Of a stretch of 64,000 bases of DNA, positions 55,206 to 64,000 are shown piece after piece. The DNA is from Doryteuthis pealeii. Lineage: Eukaryota; Mollusca; Cephalopoda; Myopsida; Loliginidae. A program made the position numbers and the translations under genes. The notes beneath the pieces are model-generated. The model ran no database searches and was not told the DNA's origin. It saw nothing but the letters and a program-made list of their open reading frames with translations. Each line of letters begins with the position of its first letter. Positions within the stretch are counted from its first letter, which is position 1. The stretch covers positions 81,907,091 to 81,971,090 of the forward strand of contig CM042143.1 of assembly GCA_023376005.1 (NCBI GenBank), in the 5' to 3' direction.

Positions 55206-55210
55206 ATATC

Positions 55211-55237
55211 AATCTATCTATCTATCTATCTATCTAT

Positions 55238-55316
<79 letters not shown>

Positions 55317-55350
55317 CAGAGACAGAGACAGGGATAGAGACAGACAGTAA
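55211..55350. repeat. (TCTA)n-(TA)n-(GT)n-(GA)n-(GAGACA)n
   Basis: Five simple repeats in a row. Confidence 0.95.
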
Positions 55351-55913
55351 GAGAGAGCATGTATGTATTAGCAAGCAAAAACGTATATTCATGTTTAAAT
55401 AAGCATATACATTTATTAATCGACCAATTGCGTACACCTGAAATCACGTGTATATATTCATATTTGTCTTTATATGTGAATGTTTTTTTGCTAATAAAGA
55501 TTGGTATGTTCATAGACAGTGATACAAATAAATGTGCAGTTGGATAAAATGTTCTTAACCGTAATTGTATTAATTAAAATGACGACAGATATGAAATAAA
55601 TCATTGCTTATTCCCCCCCCCTATTCACCGCCACCCCCTATATATCCATGTTTTGATCAAGACATTTGCTGTTCTCATCAATTAAGTTGTAAACACGTGA
55701 CAGCAAATCGTTTGAAAGAAAATTCATTTTGATTTAATTGGCTATCAGTAATAATTTTATCCACCCTCCATCCTCGCACTTAGCTATTTCAACTTTATTT
55801 TGACAAGAAAAAAAAAGATTTAAAAAATCAGCAACGTTATCCATTTCATCCAAATTTCGCATTTTAAAAATTTCAGTTTCATGTGTTTTTGTTTTGTTTT
55901 GTATTTTTATATT

Positions 55914-55916
<3 letters not shown>
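55351..55916. other. No feature recognised
   Basis: AT-rich, short frames only. Confidence 0.45.
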
Positions 55917-56004
<88 letters not shown>

Positions 56005-56033
56005 AGAGAGTGCGTGTCTGTCTGTCTGTCTGT
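55917..56033. repeat. (GT)n-(GA)n-(TGTC)n
   Basis: GT to 55966, GA to about 56000, TGTC to 56033. Confidence 0.95.
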
Positions 56034-56249
56034 TTCTATTAGCATTTTGAATGCATTTTTTACGTTTAATGTGTGGATTTAATGAATAAATGGTAAGCTG
56101 AAAATGTTACCAGACTTTTACCGAAAATATCATTAAACATTTGTTTATTTATTTTATCTATTTCACCAAAACGTGTTAGAAGGAAGACCACTTCACTTTT
56201 AACATTTCTACTCCATTGGAGAAGGATGGGCTAATCCGGGCTAATCCTA

Positions 56250-56551
56250 CCAAGACGTGTCCTGGGTATAACATTAAACTGCATCTTGTAGTAACATTCC
56301 AATTCTGGAACCCTGGGGAGTGTGGAATACCTCTTCATTACCACTTATCCCAGACACACGTTGACCAGGAGTAGTAGTACCCGTTAGGGTCCATCTATGG
56401 GTCAAATAGATTTTTTTTTAAATTAATTTAAAAAATAAGTCTTAAAAAGACATTAATACCAAACAAGAACGAATAAAAGTGAATACTTCAGCATAAAATA
56501 ACCAACAAGGGTAAAATATGACGTAAAATCTTAAAACCAACCAACCTACCA
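56250..56551 (+). mobile_element. Family C, core and tail
   Basis: GTCCTGGGTATAACATTAAA CTGC, CCTGGGGAGTGTGGAATACC, AGTAGTACCCGTTAGGGTCC, then ATAACCAACAAGGGTAAAAT ATGACGTAAAATC and (AACC)n. Confidence 0.75.
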
Positions 56552-56564
56552 AGATGTTATACAT

Positions 56565-56754
56565 CAGTGGTTCTCAACTTTTTTTTACCTATAGACCCCT
56601 TTGGTTCCAATTTTACTCAAGTGAACCCAACATAAGCATTCGATGTTTAAAAATTCTATTATATCTTTATGATTAAATATGTTTTGCTTGCTTGAACCGA
56701 AAAAAATGTTATATGTTTACAAGAGTCCATATGCACCCTGATTGAGAACTGTTG
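56565..56754. mobile_element. hAT-type MITE, 190 bp
   Basis: Left end CAGTGGTTCTCAACTTTTTT and right end ATTGAGAACTGTTG are imperfect inverted repeats of the hAT type. ACCTATAGACCCCTTTGG near the left end is typical of this element class. I could not find a clear 8-bp target duplication. Confidence 0.65.
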
Positions 56755-56765
56755 CTCTCTATGAG

Positions 56766-57050
56766 TAGGAAGCACGTGGTGTAATGGTTAAAGTCATGGG
56801 AAATGGACCCGTCGCCCCGAGTTCAAATCCTGGACGTGGTAATTGCATTTCACTTAGTGCTAATACCCTTGGGAAAGGTATGAATCCTACTCTCCCTCCA
56901 GCTATGGGTAAATAGTAGGGCAGTCTGGGCTCTTTAACCATGGCTAGGTAACCAGTCTAGGAGAAGGAAAACTCTGAATTCAAACCTGTTAAACCCCGCT
57001 TAAGAAATTGACCTTGAGTCGCATCCTACTCGTGCGGAGGGTTGGTAAAT
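56766..57050 (+). mobile_element. Family B tRNA-derived SINE, complete
   Basis: GGAAGCACGTGGTGTAATGG TTAAAGTC, GAGTTCAAATCCTGGACG, GGGTAAATAGTAGGGCAGTC, and 3' end GGAGGGTTGGTAAATATATA TATG. The minus-strand 60-codon frame inside is an artefact. Confidence 0.9.
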
Positions 57051-57167
57051 ATATATATGAGTAGCACCTCTACGAATAAACCAGGTTACGGGACTAGTAA
57101 CTAGTCCAGTGGTTAAAATTTGCTGTTCATTTCCTCAAATGTTCATTTTATTTATTTCATTACTTGG

Positions 57168-57460
57168 TGATTGATTGATTGGTTGATTTTAACGGCAGGT
57201 CAACCTATCTAGTGTTATTTTATGCTCAGTACTTAGAGAATCACTTTCATTATACGTTCATATTTATATGTTTATGCTGTTGCTTTTGAAGATTTTTTTC
57301 ACACTGTTCTATCAAATACTAATAATTTTAAAGCAGATTTATTTGACCTATATATGGGAATCTAACAGATACTATCATTCGATATCAAAGTCAACCTGGG
57401 AGTAATGGCAATGGAGGGGTACTCTATACTGCCCAGAGCCTTACCATCAGATACAGTTTT
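57168..57460 (-). mobile_element. Family D element
   Basis: (GATT)n, GATTTTAACGGCAGGTCAAC, then ATTATACGTTCATATTTATA, TCTATCAAATACTAATAATT and core GTAATGGCAATGGAGGGGTA CTC. Complete at the tail end. Confidence 0.8.
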
Positions 57461-57655
57461 GTGTCTCTTTTAAAGGACTTCGTGTATCGTTCCAGGGGCG
57501 CCAACTACAATTGGTATCACCGTCACCTTCATGTTCTATTGTTTTTTTTTTTTCTTTTTGTAATTTGGCATCTTCTCGCTTCTTCTTCTTCTTCTTCGTC
57601 TCAAAGTCTCAGAGAATTTTATGCATTTTATGCGTTTTATTCTCTAGGATAGAAT
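57461..57655. other. Unassigned, (TTC)n
   Basis: TTC at 57581-57599. TCTCAAAGTCTCAGAGAATT TTATGC resembles 59569-59600 (TCTCAAAGTCCCGTAGAATT GTATGC), so an unnamed repeat is probably present at both. Confidence 0.4.
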
Positions 57656-58150
57656 CCGGTTTTTATTATTATTATTATTATTATTGTTATTATTATTATT
57701 ATTCCTTGCGAGGTTTTCAACCAGTTTTAACTGGTGGCCTTTCATTGGAGTCTGAGTGATAGCAAGTCTCCTTAGATGTCCAGGGCTCTTTCTGAGTATT
57801 CTAGCTAATTTCAACAATAATGTGGTCTATATGATCTCGGTTCTTCCTTTGGTTCCCACTCCCTTCGATCTTTTTTCCAAAACTTTCTAAGCCTACCATC
57901 GACTATTGATATAATAGTTACTCTTATGTTACGCAGCTTTTTTTTTTTTTTTTTTTTTTTTGCTCTCTGGGAAGATCCAAGTATTTTTCGTTTTTCTTTT
58001 TTATTCCGTGGTCTGCTGGAACAGCAAAATACTCATGATAAAGTTTTCTTCTCGTTAATTAACGCTAGGCCTGGTGTACTATTTTACTACTTTACAAGTT
58101 CTCTTTTTCTTGTTGATACTAGGTCTGGTTGTTACATAATTCGTGGGTTG
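57656..58150 (-). pseudogene. LINE family 1 relic, C-terminus and (TAA)n tail
   Basis: The minus strand runs from phrases near LALINEKKT through a damaged charged stretch to the 3' end CCAATGAAAGGCCACCAGTT, CTCGCAAGGAATAATAATAA. A T-run at 57939-57961 interrupts it. Dead copy. Confidence 0.65.
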
Positions 58151-58539
58151 CCTACAAATTATGACTGTAGTATAGTAAAATTTAAATGACGGTATTGTAA
58201 ATATAAAGTTACCATTATAGCCGTTATAGAAGTTATTGACAACAGTTAACCTTTCACTGAATGATTTCTGATTGGCTAAAGGAAAAGCGTGAACTAGTCA
58301 AAATTTGGCAGTTAGTCGAATGGGCCAGATGATGGTCGTGTTCCCAGCAGGGGGTTGTTCTTTTTCAAACTAATTCTTGCGTCACCATTTAAAAACAAAA
58401 GAGAATGAGCACAGACAACTGGAGCCCAGTACAAAGGAATTCCGTATCAACCAGAGGAAGGAAAGCAACCCGAAGAAAGATAGTCAGTCGAAACCCTCCT
58501 ATGAGTAATAGAATCTCTCTCTCTCTCTCTCTCTATATA

Positions 58540-58584
<45 letters not shown>

Positions 58585-58905
58585 GTACTTGGTTAGACGA
58601 CTTAGTTTATGTAGTTATTCTGCCATCGTGACAAGATCAATGGGTGCTAACCGCCAGCCCCAAAAACAAGGCTACCTCATTGATTTCTGACAGACGCGAC
58701 AAACATCAACTTAGATCACTGCAGGTCATACAGTGACCTTAACACGTATATGTAAACACAATAAATAAAATAAAAATTTATACAATATTTTTATTTTCCC
58801 ATTTTAACAAAACCATTTCCTTTAATTAACAAAAATAACTTCTTCACTTTCCTCTTTCATTAAAAATTAATTGACGCCAACAAAAAGAACTCGCCATTCG
58901 GTAAC
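58151..58905. other. No gene; (TC)n-(TA)n at 58507-58581
   Basis: A compound microsatellite in otherwise unassigned sequence. Confidence 0.5.
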
Positions 58906-59488
58906 CGCCCTGTCGGCTGGGGCGTTAGAAAGCACCGACTGCACCTCTGCAGAGGGGTAAGACTCCTCCAATGGGCCACCTGTTGGTCGTGGGTGGCGAC
59001 CCGTGATCCTTAAGGATAGAGCCCAGGTGGATGAGCAGTTCATGACATGCAATACTCCACTTTGGCCCTATTTTGGGTTAGACGGGCGGTCGGAGAGGCC
59101 CCCTCCGATCAATCGGCTGGTCACGTCAAGCCCTAGCACATATATGATTTTCCCAACCCTATTGCCCTTATGGCAAGCCCCAACCCCTTTTTTATCATAT
59201 GGGTGCTAGAAGGCGGTGGCTGTGGGTCTACATGTCCTGGGAATGACGTTAAACTCTATCTGATGGTGAGGTTCCAGTTCTGGAGGTTTGGGGAATGTGG
59301 AGCACCTCTTCATCACCATTGCTCCCTGGTCCACTCTGACCCGGAGTGGTAGTACCTGTTAGGGTCCCATCTATGGGTTAAATAGAAAAATGTATTTATA
59401 AAAAATTGTATTATCCATTAAGAATTGATTTATTTCAAAACTTTATCGGCATTAAATGGACCCACTGAGGTTGATATGCCGTAAAAAA
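58906..59488 (+). mobile_element. Family C element, full length, least decayed
   Basis: CCGCCCTGTCGGCTGGGGCG, CGACTGCACCTCTGCAGAGG, GTCGGAGAGGCCCCCTCCGA, core and tail TCGGCATTAAATGGACCCAC TGAGGTTGATATGCCG, ending in an A-run instead of AACC. The tail variant is closer to that of the 5S SINE than to other C copies. Confidence 0.85.
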
Positions 59489-59792
59489 AAAAAAAAAAAA
59501 ATTAATCAATTCAGTAAATAGTTATATAACATGGTCCTCTGGTTTGGATAAGGTGATCTGTTTGTATCTCAAAGTCCCGTAGAATTGTATGCGTCTCATT
59601 CTCTAATCGCTCTTGCTATCATTTTCTGACAAGTCCTTTCTTCTTGTTATTCTATGAGTTGCTTTGAGAAGAGAAGTGTCACACTTGTTTATTGTCATTT
59701 CCGCTCCATTTCTTTTTCTGGCTTGATATTATTTATGTTGAGAATCAGGAGAATAGCGTAGGTCATTATCTGTTTACCCAAAATTAGAACAG

Positions 59793-60149
59793 TTAATATT
59801 CGCAGAACGACAACATGAGTCCCTCATGCTGGTTATCAAAGAACCGCCCTGCGATTATGACACTCAAATCTGTCAGTGGAGCTCCTCGTTTATTTGTAAG
59901 GCATTGTGTTATTATCATAGGAAATATATTGTGGCTATACCAGACCCAGGGGTTGTTTTTTTTTATGATACTCTCGTCACAGGGGTAATAGGGTAATAGT
60001 CGAAGGGAGAATACAAATGGCTTATGACCAGCGTCGCAAAAAAACATATCTGTTGCAAGATTAATCCAAATTCTAAGATCTCCAATGCGCTGGAGAGGCG
60101 GGGAAACTATTCGTGCTACACTGGCAACATTGTTGTATTTGTTGTGCAT
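59793..60149 (-). CDS. Unrecognised 118-codon frame
   Basis: The longest frame in the window that is neither microsatellite nor homopyrimidine. The protein has ordinary composition (ARIVSPPLQRIGDLRIWINL, GAPLTDLSVIIAGRFFD) but I recognise no family or motif. It may be an exon, a transposon relic or chance. No promoter or splice support. Neighbouring sequence is repeat-derived on both sides. Confidence 0.2.
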   Translation of the reverse strand: MHNKYNNVASVARIVSPPLQRIGDLRIWINLATDMFFCDAGHKPFVFSLRLLPYYPCDESIIKKNNPWVWYSHNIFPMIITQCLTNKRGAPLTDLSVIIAGRFFDNQHEGLMLSFCEY

Positions 60150-60161
60150 GCACCTGCACCA

Positions 60162-60300
60162 TGGATTGGACTCTAACAGATACTACCACTCCGGGGAGAG
60201 TGGACGTAGTAATAATGATGATGAAGGTCCACACTCCACAGAGCTCTAAAATTGGAATTTTACTATTAGATGTAGTTTAACGTCATACCCAGGACAAATT
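60162..60300 (-). mobile_element. Family C core fragment joined to a 5S head
   Basis: The minus strand reads GTCCTGGGTATGACGTTAAA CTAC, GAGCTCTGTGGAGTGTGG and CTCCCCGGAGTGGTAGTATC TGTTAGAGTCC. It starts 18 bases after the end of the 5S-derived head at 60319-60434, in the same orientation. Confidence 0.75.
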
Positions 60301-60318
60301 CTGACATCAGATTGCATG

Positions 60319-60434
60319 CAGTATCTGCTGTTGCTTAAATGGTCACCATATAAAGTATTGAACAGGCCCGTCGCTGTTTAACTTCGATGATTTAGCGGGA
60401 ACCGATACTTTGAATGTGACTTGACCGTAAGCGC
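60319..60434 (-). mobile_element. 5S-rRNA-derived SINE head
   Basis: The minus strand reads GCTTACGGTCAAGTCACATT, GGTTCCCGCTAAATCATCGA AGTTAAACAGCGACGGGCC and TGGTGACCATTTAAGCAACA GC. Almost the whole 5S length. No GGCAT tail follows; the C core does. Confidence 0.85.
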
Positions 60435-60524
60435 CTATTTTAAGAAGATTTTACCTGGTCGTCATTCCAAATTCTTGAGAATTCTTTTAAAAATTTCATT
60501 TTCTGAATTTTTTATATGAGGCTT

Positions 60525-60761
60525 GTATTATTTGGATTATTCGGACTATTGTCCTCATCTTTATTGTAATTGTACAACGTTTTGACCGATGTGCCTTCCG
60601 GCCTTCTTCGGTATTTATCGAGTTCGAGAAGGTTCCCGAGTTCGAGAAGGTTCCCGAGTCCGTCAAGAAATACCTGAAGAAGGCTGGAGGGCACATCGGT
60701 CGAAACGTTGTACAGATTACAATAAAGATGAGGGCAATAGTCCGAATAATCCAAATAATAC
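60525..60761. repeat. Family R foldback, best preserved
   Basis: Arms of about 94 bp (60525-60619 and 60668-60761) with 85-90 percent complementarity. The right arm has CCTGAAGAAGGCTGGAGG, ATCGGTCGAAACGTTGTAC and ATAAAGATGAGGGCAATAGT. The 48-base loop holds two direct 18-bp repeats (GAGTTCGAGAAGGTTCCC). Confidence 0.9.
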
Positions 60762-61004
60762 TAACATTTCATTTGTTAAATACAATTCTACTCTATTATA
60801 AATATTATTATAATAATACAAAACATTTTTAATGAGTCTTATTCAGTTTCATGCAAGTTACAAATCATTTTAGTTGGTTTTGATCATTTATTTTTATGAA
60901 TGGTGAAAATTCTTAATAAAGCTGCCATTTGGTGGGGCTTAGAACTAGAGTCGACTAAAATGTCCTAAATGTCCCAAAGAAATTAACATTTCATGATTTG
61001 ATTT

Positions 61005-61230
61005 GATCTGATCGTTTCATTTAACGACATGTCAACTCGTCTACGGTTATTTTATACAAAGACGATAGGAAATCGAATACGAATGATTTTAAACATATAT
61101 ATTTGAACCACAGATGGGACCCCAACAGGTACTACCACTCCGGATGAGAGTGGGCCAGTAATGAAAGGTACTCCACACTCCCCAGATCTTCAGAACTGGT
61201 ACCTTGTTATCAGATGCAGCAGACACCCGA
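61005..61230 (-). mobile_element. Family D element
   Basis: ATTTAACGACATGTCAACTC GTCTACGGTTATTTTATAC (tail), ATACGAATGATTTTAAACAT, CTACCACTCCGGATGAGAGT, CTCCACACTCCCCAGATC. It faces the plus-strand D at 61425 head to head. Confidence 0.8.
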
Positions 61231-61424
61231 TATTTTTGGGGGGTGGGGGGGCTTACCTCTCTGCAGGATATACAGCGTATTATAAGCTCAGCTCGCCTAT
61301 CCGAGTGTATTTAATTATTAGAAAGGAATGAAATGAGAAGAGAATTAATCCGCTCTCTTTTGGCGACTTGTTTCCATTTTCTGTGACCTCGTGTACATTA
61401 CATTCAAGTCACACTAAAAGTGCC

Positions 61425-61640
61425 GGTTTCTGGATTAGTAACATCTGTTGGGTCCCATCTTTGGTTCAAATAGATCTGTTTTAAAAAGATATTCGTATTT
61501 GATACAACCGTGTGCAAAAAAAGAAACAACTACAGAAAAAAAATTAAATATAAACGTACGATGCACGTGATTCTTTAATTTCTAGGCATTAGATAACCCT
61601 AGATGGGTTGACATGTCGTTAAAATCAATCAATTCGTCAT
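61425..61640 (+). mobile_element. Family D, 3' half
   Basis: GTAACATCTGTTGGGTCCCA TC, ATTCGTATTTGATACAACCG TG, and tail GGCATTAGATAACCCTAGAT GGGTTGACATGTCGTTAAAA followed by (TCAA)n. The tail stem changed to GGCAT/ATGTC (a G-U pair). Confidence 0.8.
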
Positions 61641-61734
61641 AATATTATGATAGACGATAGAATTGGCAAACGATTTAGCTTTATCCACTTCTGAGGGTAA
61701 TATTATTTTGATATGTATTCGCCTGGAAGACTCC

Positions 61735-61893
61735 AATACTAGTACGTTCCCATCTATGGGTTAAATAGAGAAAAAAAGAGTTAAAAAAGTGTATTTTAAA
61801 AAATTAAGTTTCCATCAAGAATGAATAATAAAAAAACGTCTTCGTCATAAGATAACCCAACGAGGGTTGACCTGCCGTAAAATCAACCAAACC
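61735..61893 (+). mobile_element. Family C, 3' end
   Basis: GTTCCCATCTATGGGTTAAA TAG, linker, then ATAACCCAACGAGGGTTGAC CTGCCGTAAAATC and AACC. Confidence 0.75.
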
Positions 61894-62047
61894 AAACTAG
61901 AACACCCCTTTTTTGTGTGTGCTGGGGAAAGTTCTTAACTCTCTACAGGGGATACACTCAGCATATTCTAAACCCTTCCAACAGGGCTTGATATATTTTG
62001 GATAAGATTTTATCCTTTTTAATTTCTTTTTCATTTCCTTAGTTTGG

Positions 62048-62132
62048 GTATCCATAAAAAATGAATATAATAAAAATGACTTTGGCATAAAATAACCCGA
62101 TTAGTTGAGATGCTATAAAACCCAACCAACTA
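62048..62132 (+). mobile_element. Family C, 3' terminal fragment
   Basis: GGTATCCATAAAAAATGAAT, GGCATAAAATAACCCGATTA GTTGAGATGCTATAAAAC and AACC. Confidence 0.7.
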
Positions 62133-63169
62133 TGAGGGTGGTAGATTATACCAATCAAATCAATAAGAATAAACTTTAATTTGTTTTGAAATATGTAAGT
62201 ATAATTTCTTTTGTATCTGGGTAATCACTTGACTTTGTTTAGATTTCCTGTTTTCCTATCATTTGATGAAGCTGTTACATAATGGATAATTTTTTGTAAA
62301 AAGTGTAGAAATATTTGAATTTGAAAAGTAGCGATAATCCGTTAGGTAGTTATGGAATATAAGAGCAATTTGATTGGCGGCTTCTAACATCTGGCTGACC
62401 TTTTTGTGTTGCTTGCTGATTGGTAGAATGCTGCATAATAGCGAAATCGGCGATAAAAAAAAACGCTTAGAATTATACAAAGGGAATTAAACTATCGAAG
62501 GAGGCAAGCGTGAATAGAATCTCTCTTCAGGTTTCCTTCAGCGCGCTAGCATGTTGGGTCTAGGCAAATAAAAGACGTCAAATTTAAACTATATTTTGGT
62601 GTATGTATTGATAAGAACAATAAATGGGCACAGTAACTGGTTTCAGCAACCCAGAAAAAAAACAGCCCCAGTCAAATAGATAGGTTGAATCAAGGTTAAT
62701 CCAAGTCTGTAGTAAGCGAATCGAGAGATATCAGCACGTCTTTCCTTGGTTGTGGATATTCTTGTAAATGATAACCAGACAGTGAATAATCTTACATTCT
62801 TTTTATTCTGTCCTTTTTACCGGGAGTTGCTACTACTGTTCATACCACTGTTGGTAATGTCTATATATAGAAGTGATGATTCTGTTTATGTCTTATACCA
62901 AAATACAAGAAAACGACCGAGAAGACCAAAGGATTCAGCCCTGCTAAAGGAATTTTTTTAAATACGCAAGTAAAAAAAAATGAGAAGAAAAAGAGAATAA
63001 GAATACGAGTGACCAACAAAGCTACCAAAGTTCTGGAATATGGAATTCTCATTGAGAATCAGATAATTCTCAACGTCCTTTGAGATGGGCATAAAAATTA
63101 TGTTTAGTCAGCGATTCTTTATTTATTTATTTTGTAAGAGTTATCAACTGAATCAGCAGAATATTTGCT

Positions 63170-63203
<34 letters not shown>

Positions 63204-63432
63204 TTTTTGAAAGAGCTAACCATAAGATTTCATTGACGGCGCCATTTTCTCCCAAGTTGATTTCTCGATGTGATTTAATTCTCTTCTTTGTTTGAGCTTC
63301 AAGGAGTGGGACTAACATTCAGTCCACAAGGCCCATTGGCCAAAATTAAAACTGCGAAAAAATATACCGAAAAAGACTGCGCAATAGAAATTCCTCCTCC
63401 CTACGAATAAAGGAAAGTAAAGAAAAAAAAGC
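62133..63432. other. No gene recognised; T-run at 63166-63202
   Basis: About 1.3 kb of mixed sequence. Short frames at 62259-62480, 62746-62961 and 62861-63052 overlap on opposite strands and show no known motif. Confidence 0.45.
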
Positions 63433-63633
63433 CAGGAAGTAATATTAGACGTTGGTCTCAGTTGACTAACTTGCAGACATTTAATCTGTAGTCTTCACGG
63501 TTGGGACGAGATCAAACATTTCGCCTATGCAATAATCAAGGCTGAATATATTGCTCTTTGTAATGTGTGTACATTTATTTATAGCTGTTCGCGTGCGCGT
63601 GTTGAAGGGACCAACGTCTAATATTACTTCCTG
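63433..63633. repeat. Perfect 25-bp inverted repeat flanking 151 bp
   Basis: CAGGAAGTAATATTAGACGT TGGTC at 63433-63457 and its exact reverse complement at 63609-63633. The interior has CATTTCGCCTATGCAATAAT, close to the CTCGCCTATGCGAT phrase of family E. Confidence 0.9.
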
Positions 63634-63789
63634 ATATGTGTTGTTATATAAGTATTTTACTTATGTGTACGCATATAATAGTTATATTTCATTCATATGA
63701 TAGGAAAATATTGATAATGCTGGTATCGTAAGAGAACCAAGTGGAGTGTAGTGAAGTCAACCATAGTTGTCTACTCCTGGATCAGTCAC

Positions 63790-63810
63790 AGACACACACA
63801 CACACACACA

Positions 63811-63880
<70 letters not shown>

Positions 63881-63885
63881 CTGTG

Positions 63886-63932
<47 letters not shown>
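63790..63932. repeat. (CA)n-(TA)n-(GT)n-(TA)n
   Basis: CA to 63818, TA to 63855, GT to 63890, TA to 63930. CA can pair with GT, and TA with TA, making a self-complementary array. Confidence 0.95.
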
Positions 63933-63944
63933 AAAATATAGTGT

Positions 63945-64000
63945 GTTATATTTATGATTAAATAGTGTTCAATATCGTGGATAGACCATGTATATCTAAA
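63945..64000 (+). repeat. Family E start, cut by the window end
   Basis: GTTATATTTATGATTAAATA GTGTTCAATATCGTGGATAG ACCATGTATATCTAAA matches the E start at 54285 and 41945, again following a TA array. Confidence 0.75.

Overview
The window looks like non-coding, repeat-dominated DNA from an animal, most likely a cephalopod mollusc such as an octopus or a relative. I see no host protein-coding gene, rRNA gene, ordinary tRNA gene, CRISPR array or bacterial-style operon that I can defend. The cephalopod call is an inference from the very long (TA)n, (CA)n and (GA)n arrays, the dense tRNA-derived SINEs of a kind known from squid and octopus, and the AT-rich background. Nearly all open reading frames are translations of microsatellites ([18 protein letters not shown]) or of pyrimidine-rich tracts (FFLSFFLS).

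Most of the sequence can be assigned to a few repeat families, lettered here by me. Family A is a tRNA-derived SINE of about 240 bp ending in TTTAC repeats. Family B is a second tRNA-derived SINE of about 290 bp ending in TA. Families C and D (about 600 and 300 bp) share a central core and a 3' tail. There is also a 5S-rRNA-derived SINE (seven copies or fragments) whose 3' tail matches that of C and D; F is a further, poorly resolved tRNA-like repeat. Other families are non-autonomous Helitrons of two kinds (TC at the 5' end, a hairpin then CTAG at the 3' end, inserted between A and T), Tc1/mariner- and hAT-type MITEs, a Tc1 transposase relic, relics of two LINE families, a foldback family R, and family E, which abuts (TA)n arrays.

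Layout. 0-3 kb: MITEs and a 38-bp satellite with higher-order structure. 3-14 kb: microsatellite clusters, foldbacks, degraded SINEs and a 730-bp polypurine tract. 13.6-24 kb: tandem 5S SINEs, a LINE relic, four Helitrons and a full-length C element. 24-36 kb: F repeats, Tc1 relic, C/D/B SINEs, a second LINE family, a CpG-dense patch, a purine tract and an inverted A-A pair. 36-42 kb: LINE 3' ends followed by large polypyrimidine and polypurine blocks around a GC-rich island. 42-48 kb: an inverted B pair with a nested 5S SINE, a 118-bp-arm foldback, a Helitron and TA palindromes. 48-56 kb: C, Helitron, MITEs, LINE relics and a cluster of nested inverted repeats. 56-64 kb: C/D/B elements, a hAT MITE, an R foldback and a chimeric 5S-C element.

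The two themes most worth following are (1) a modular SINE system in which different heads (5S rRNA-like and others) share one 3' tail with a conserved stem-loop, and (2) an unusual number of long inverted repeats, many centred on or abutting (TA)n arrays, that would give double-stranded RNA if transcribed. All coordinates of repeat edges are by eye, usually good to about 10 bases.
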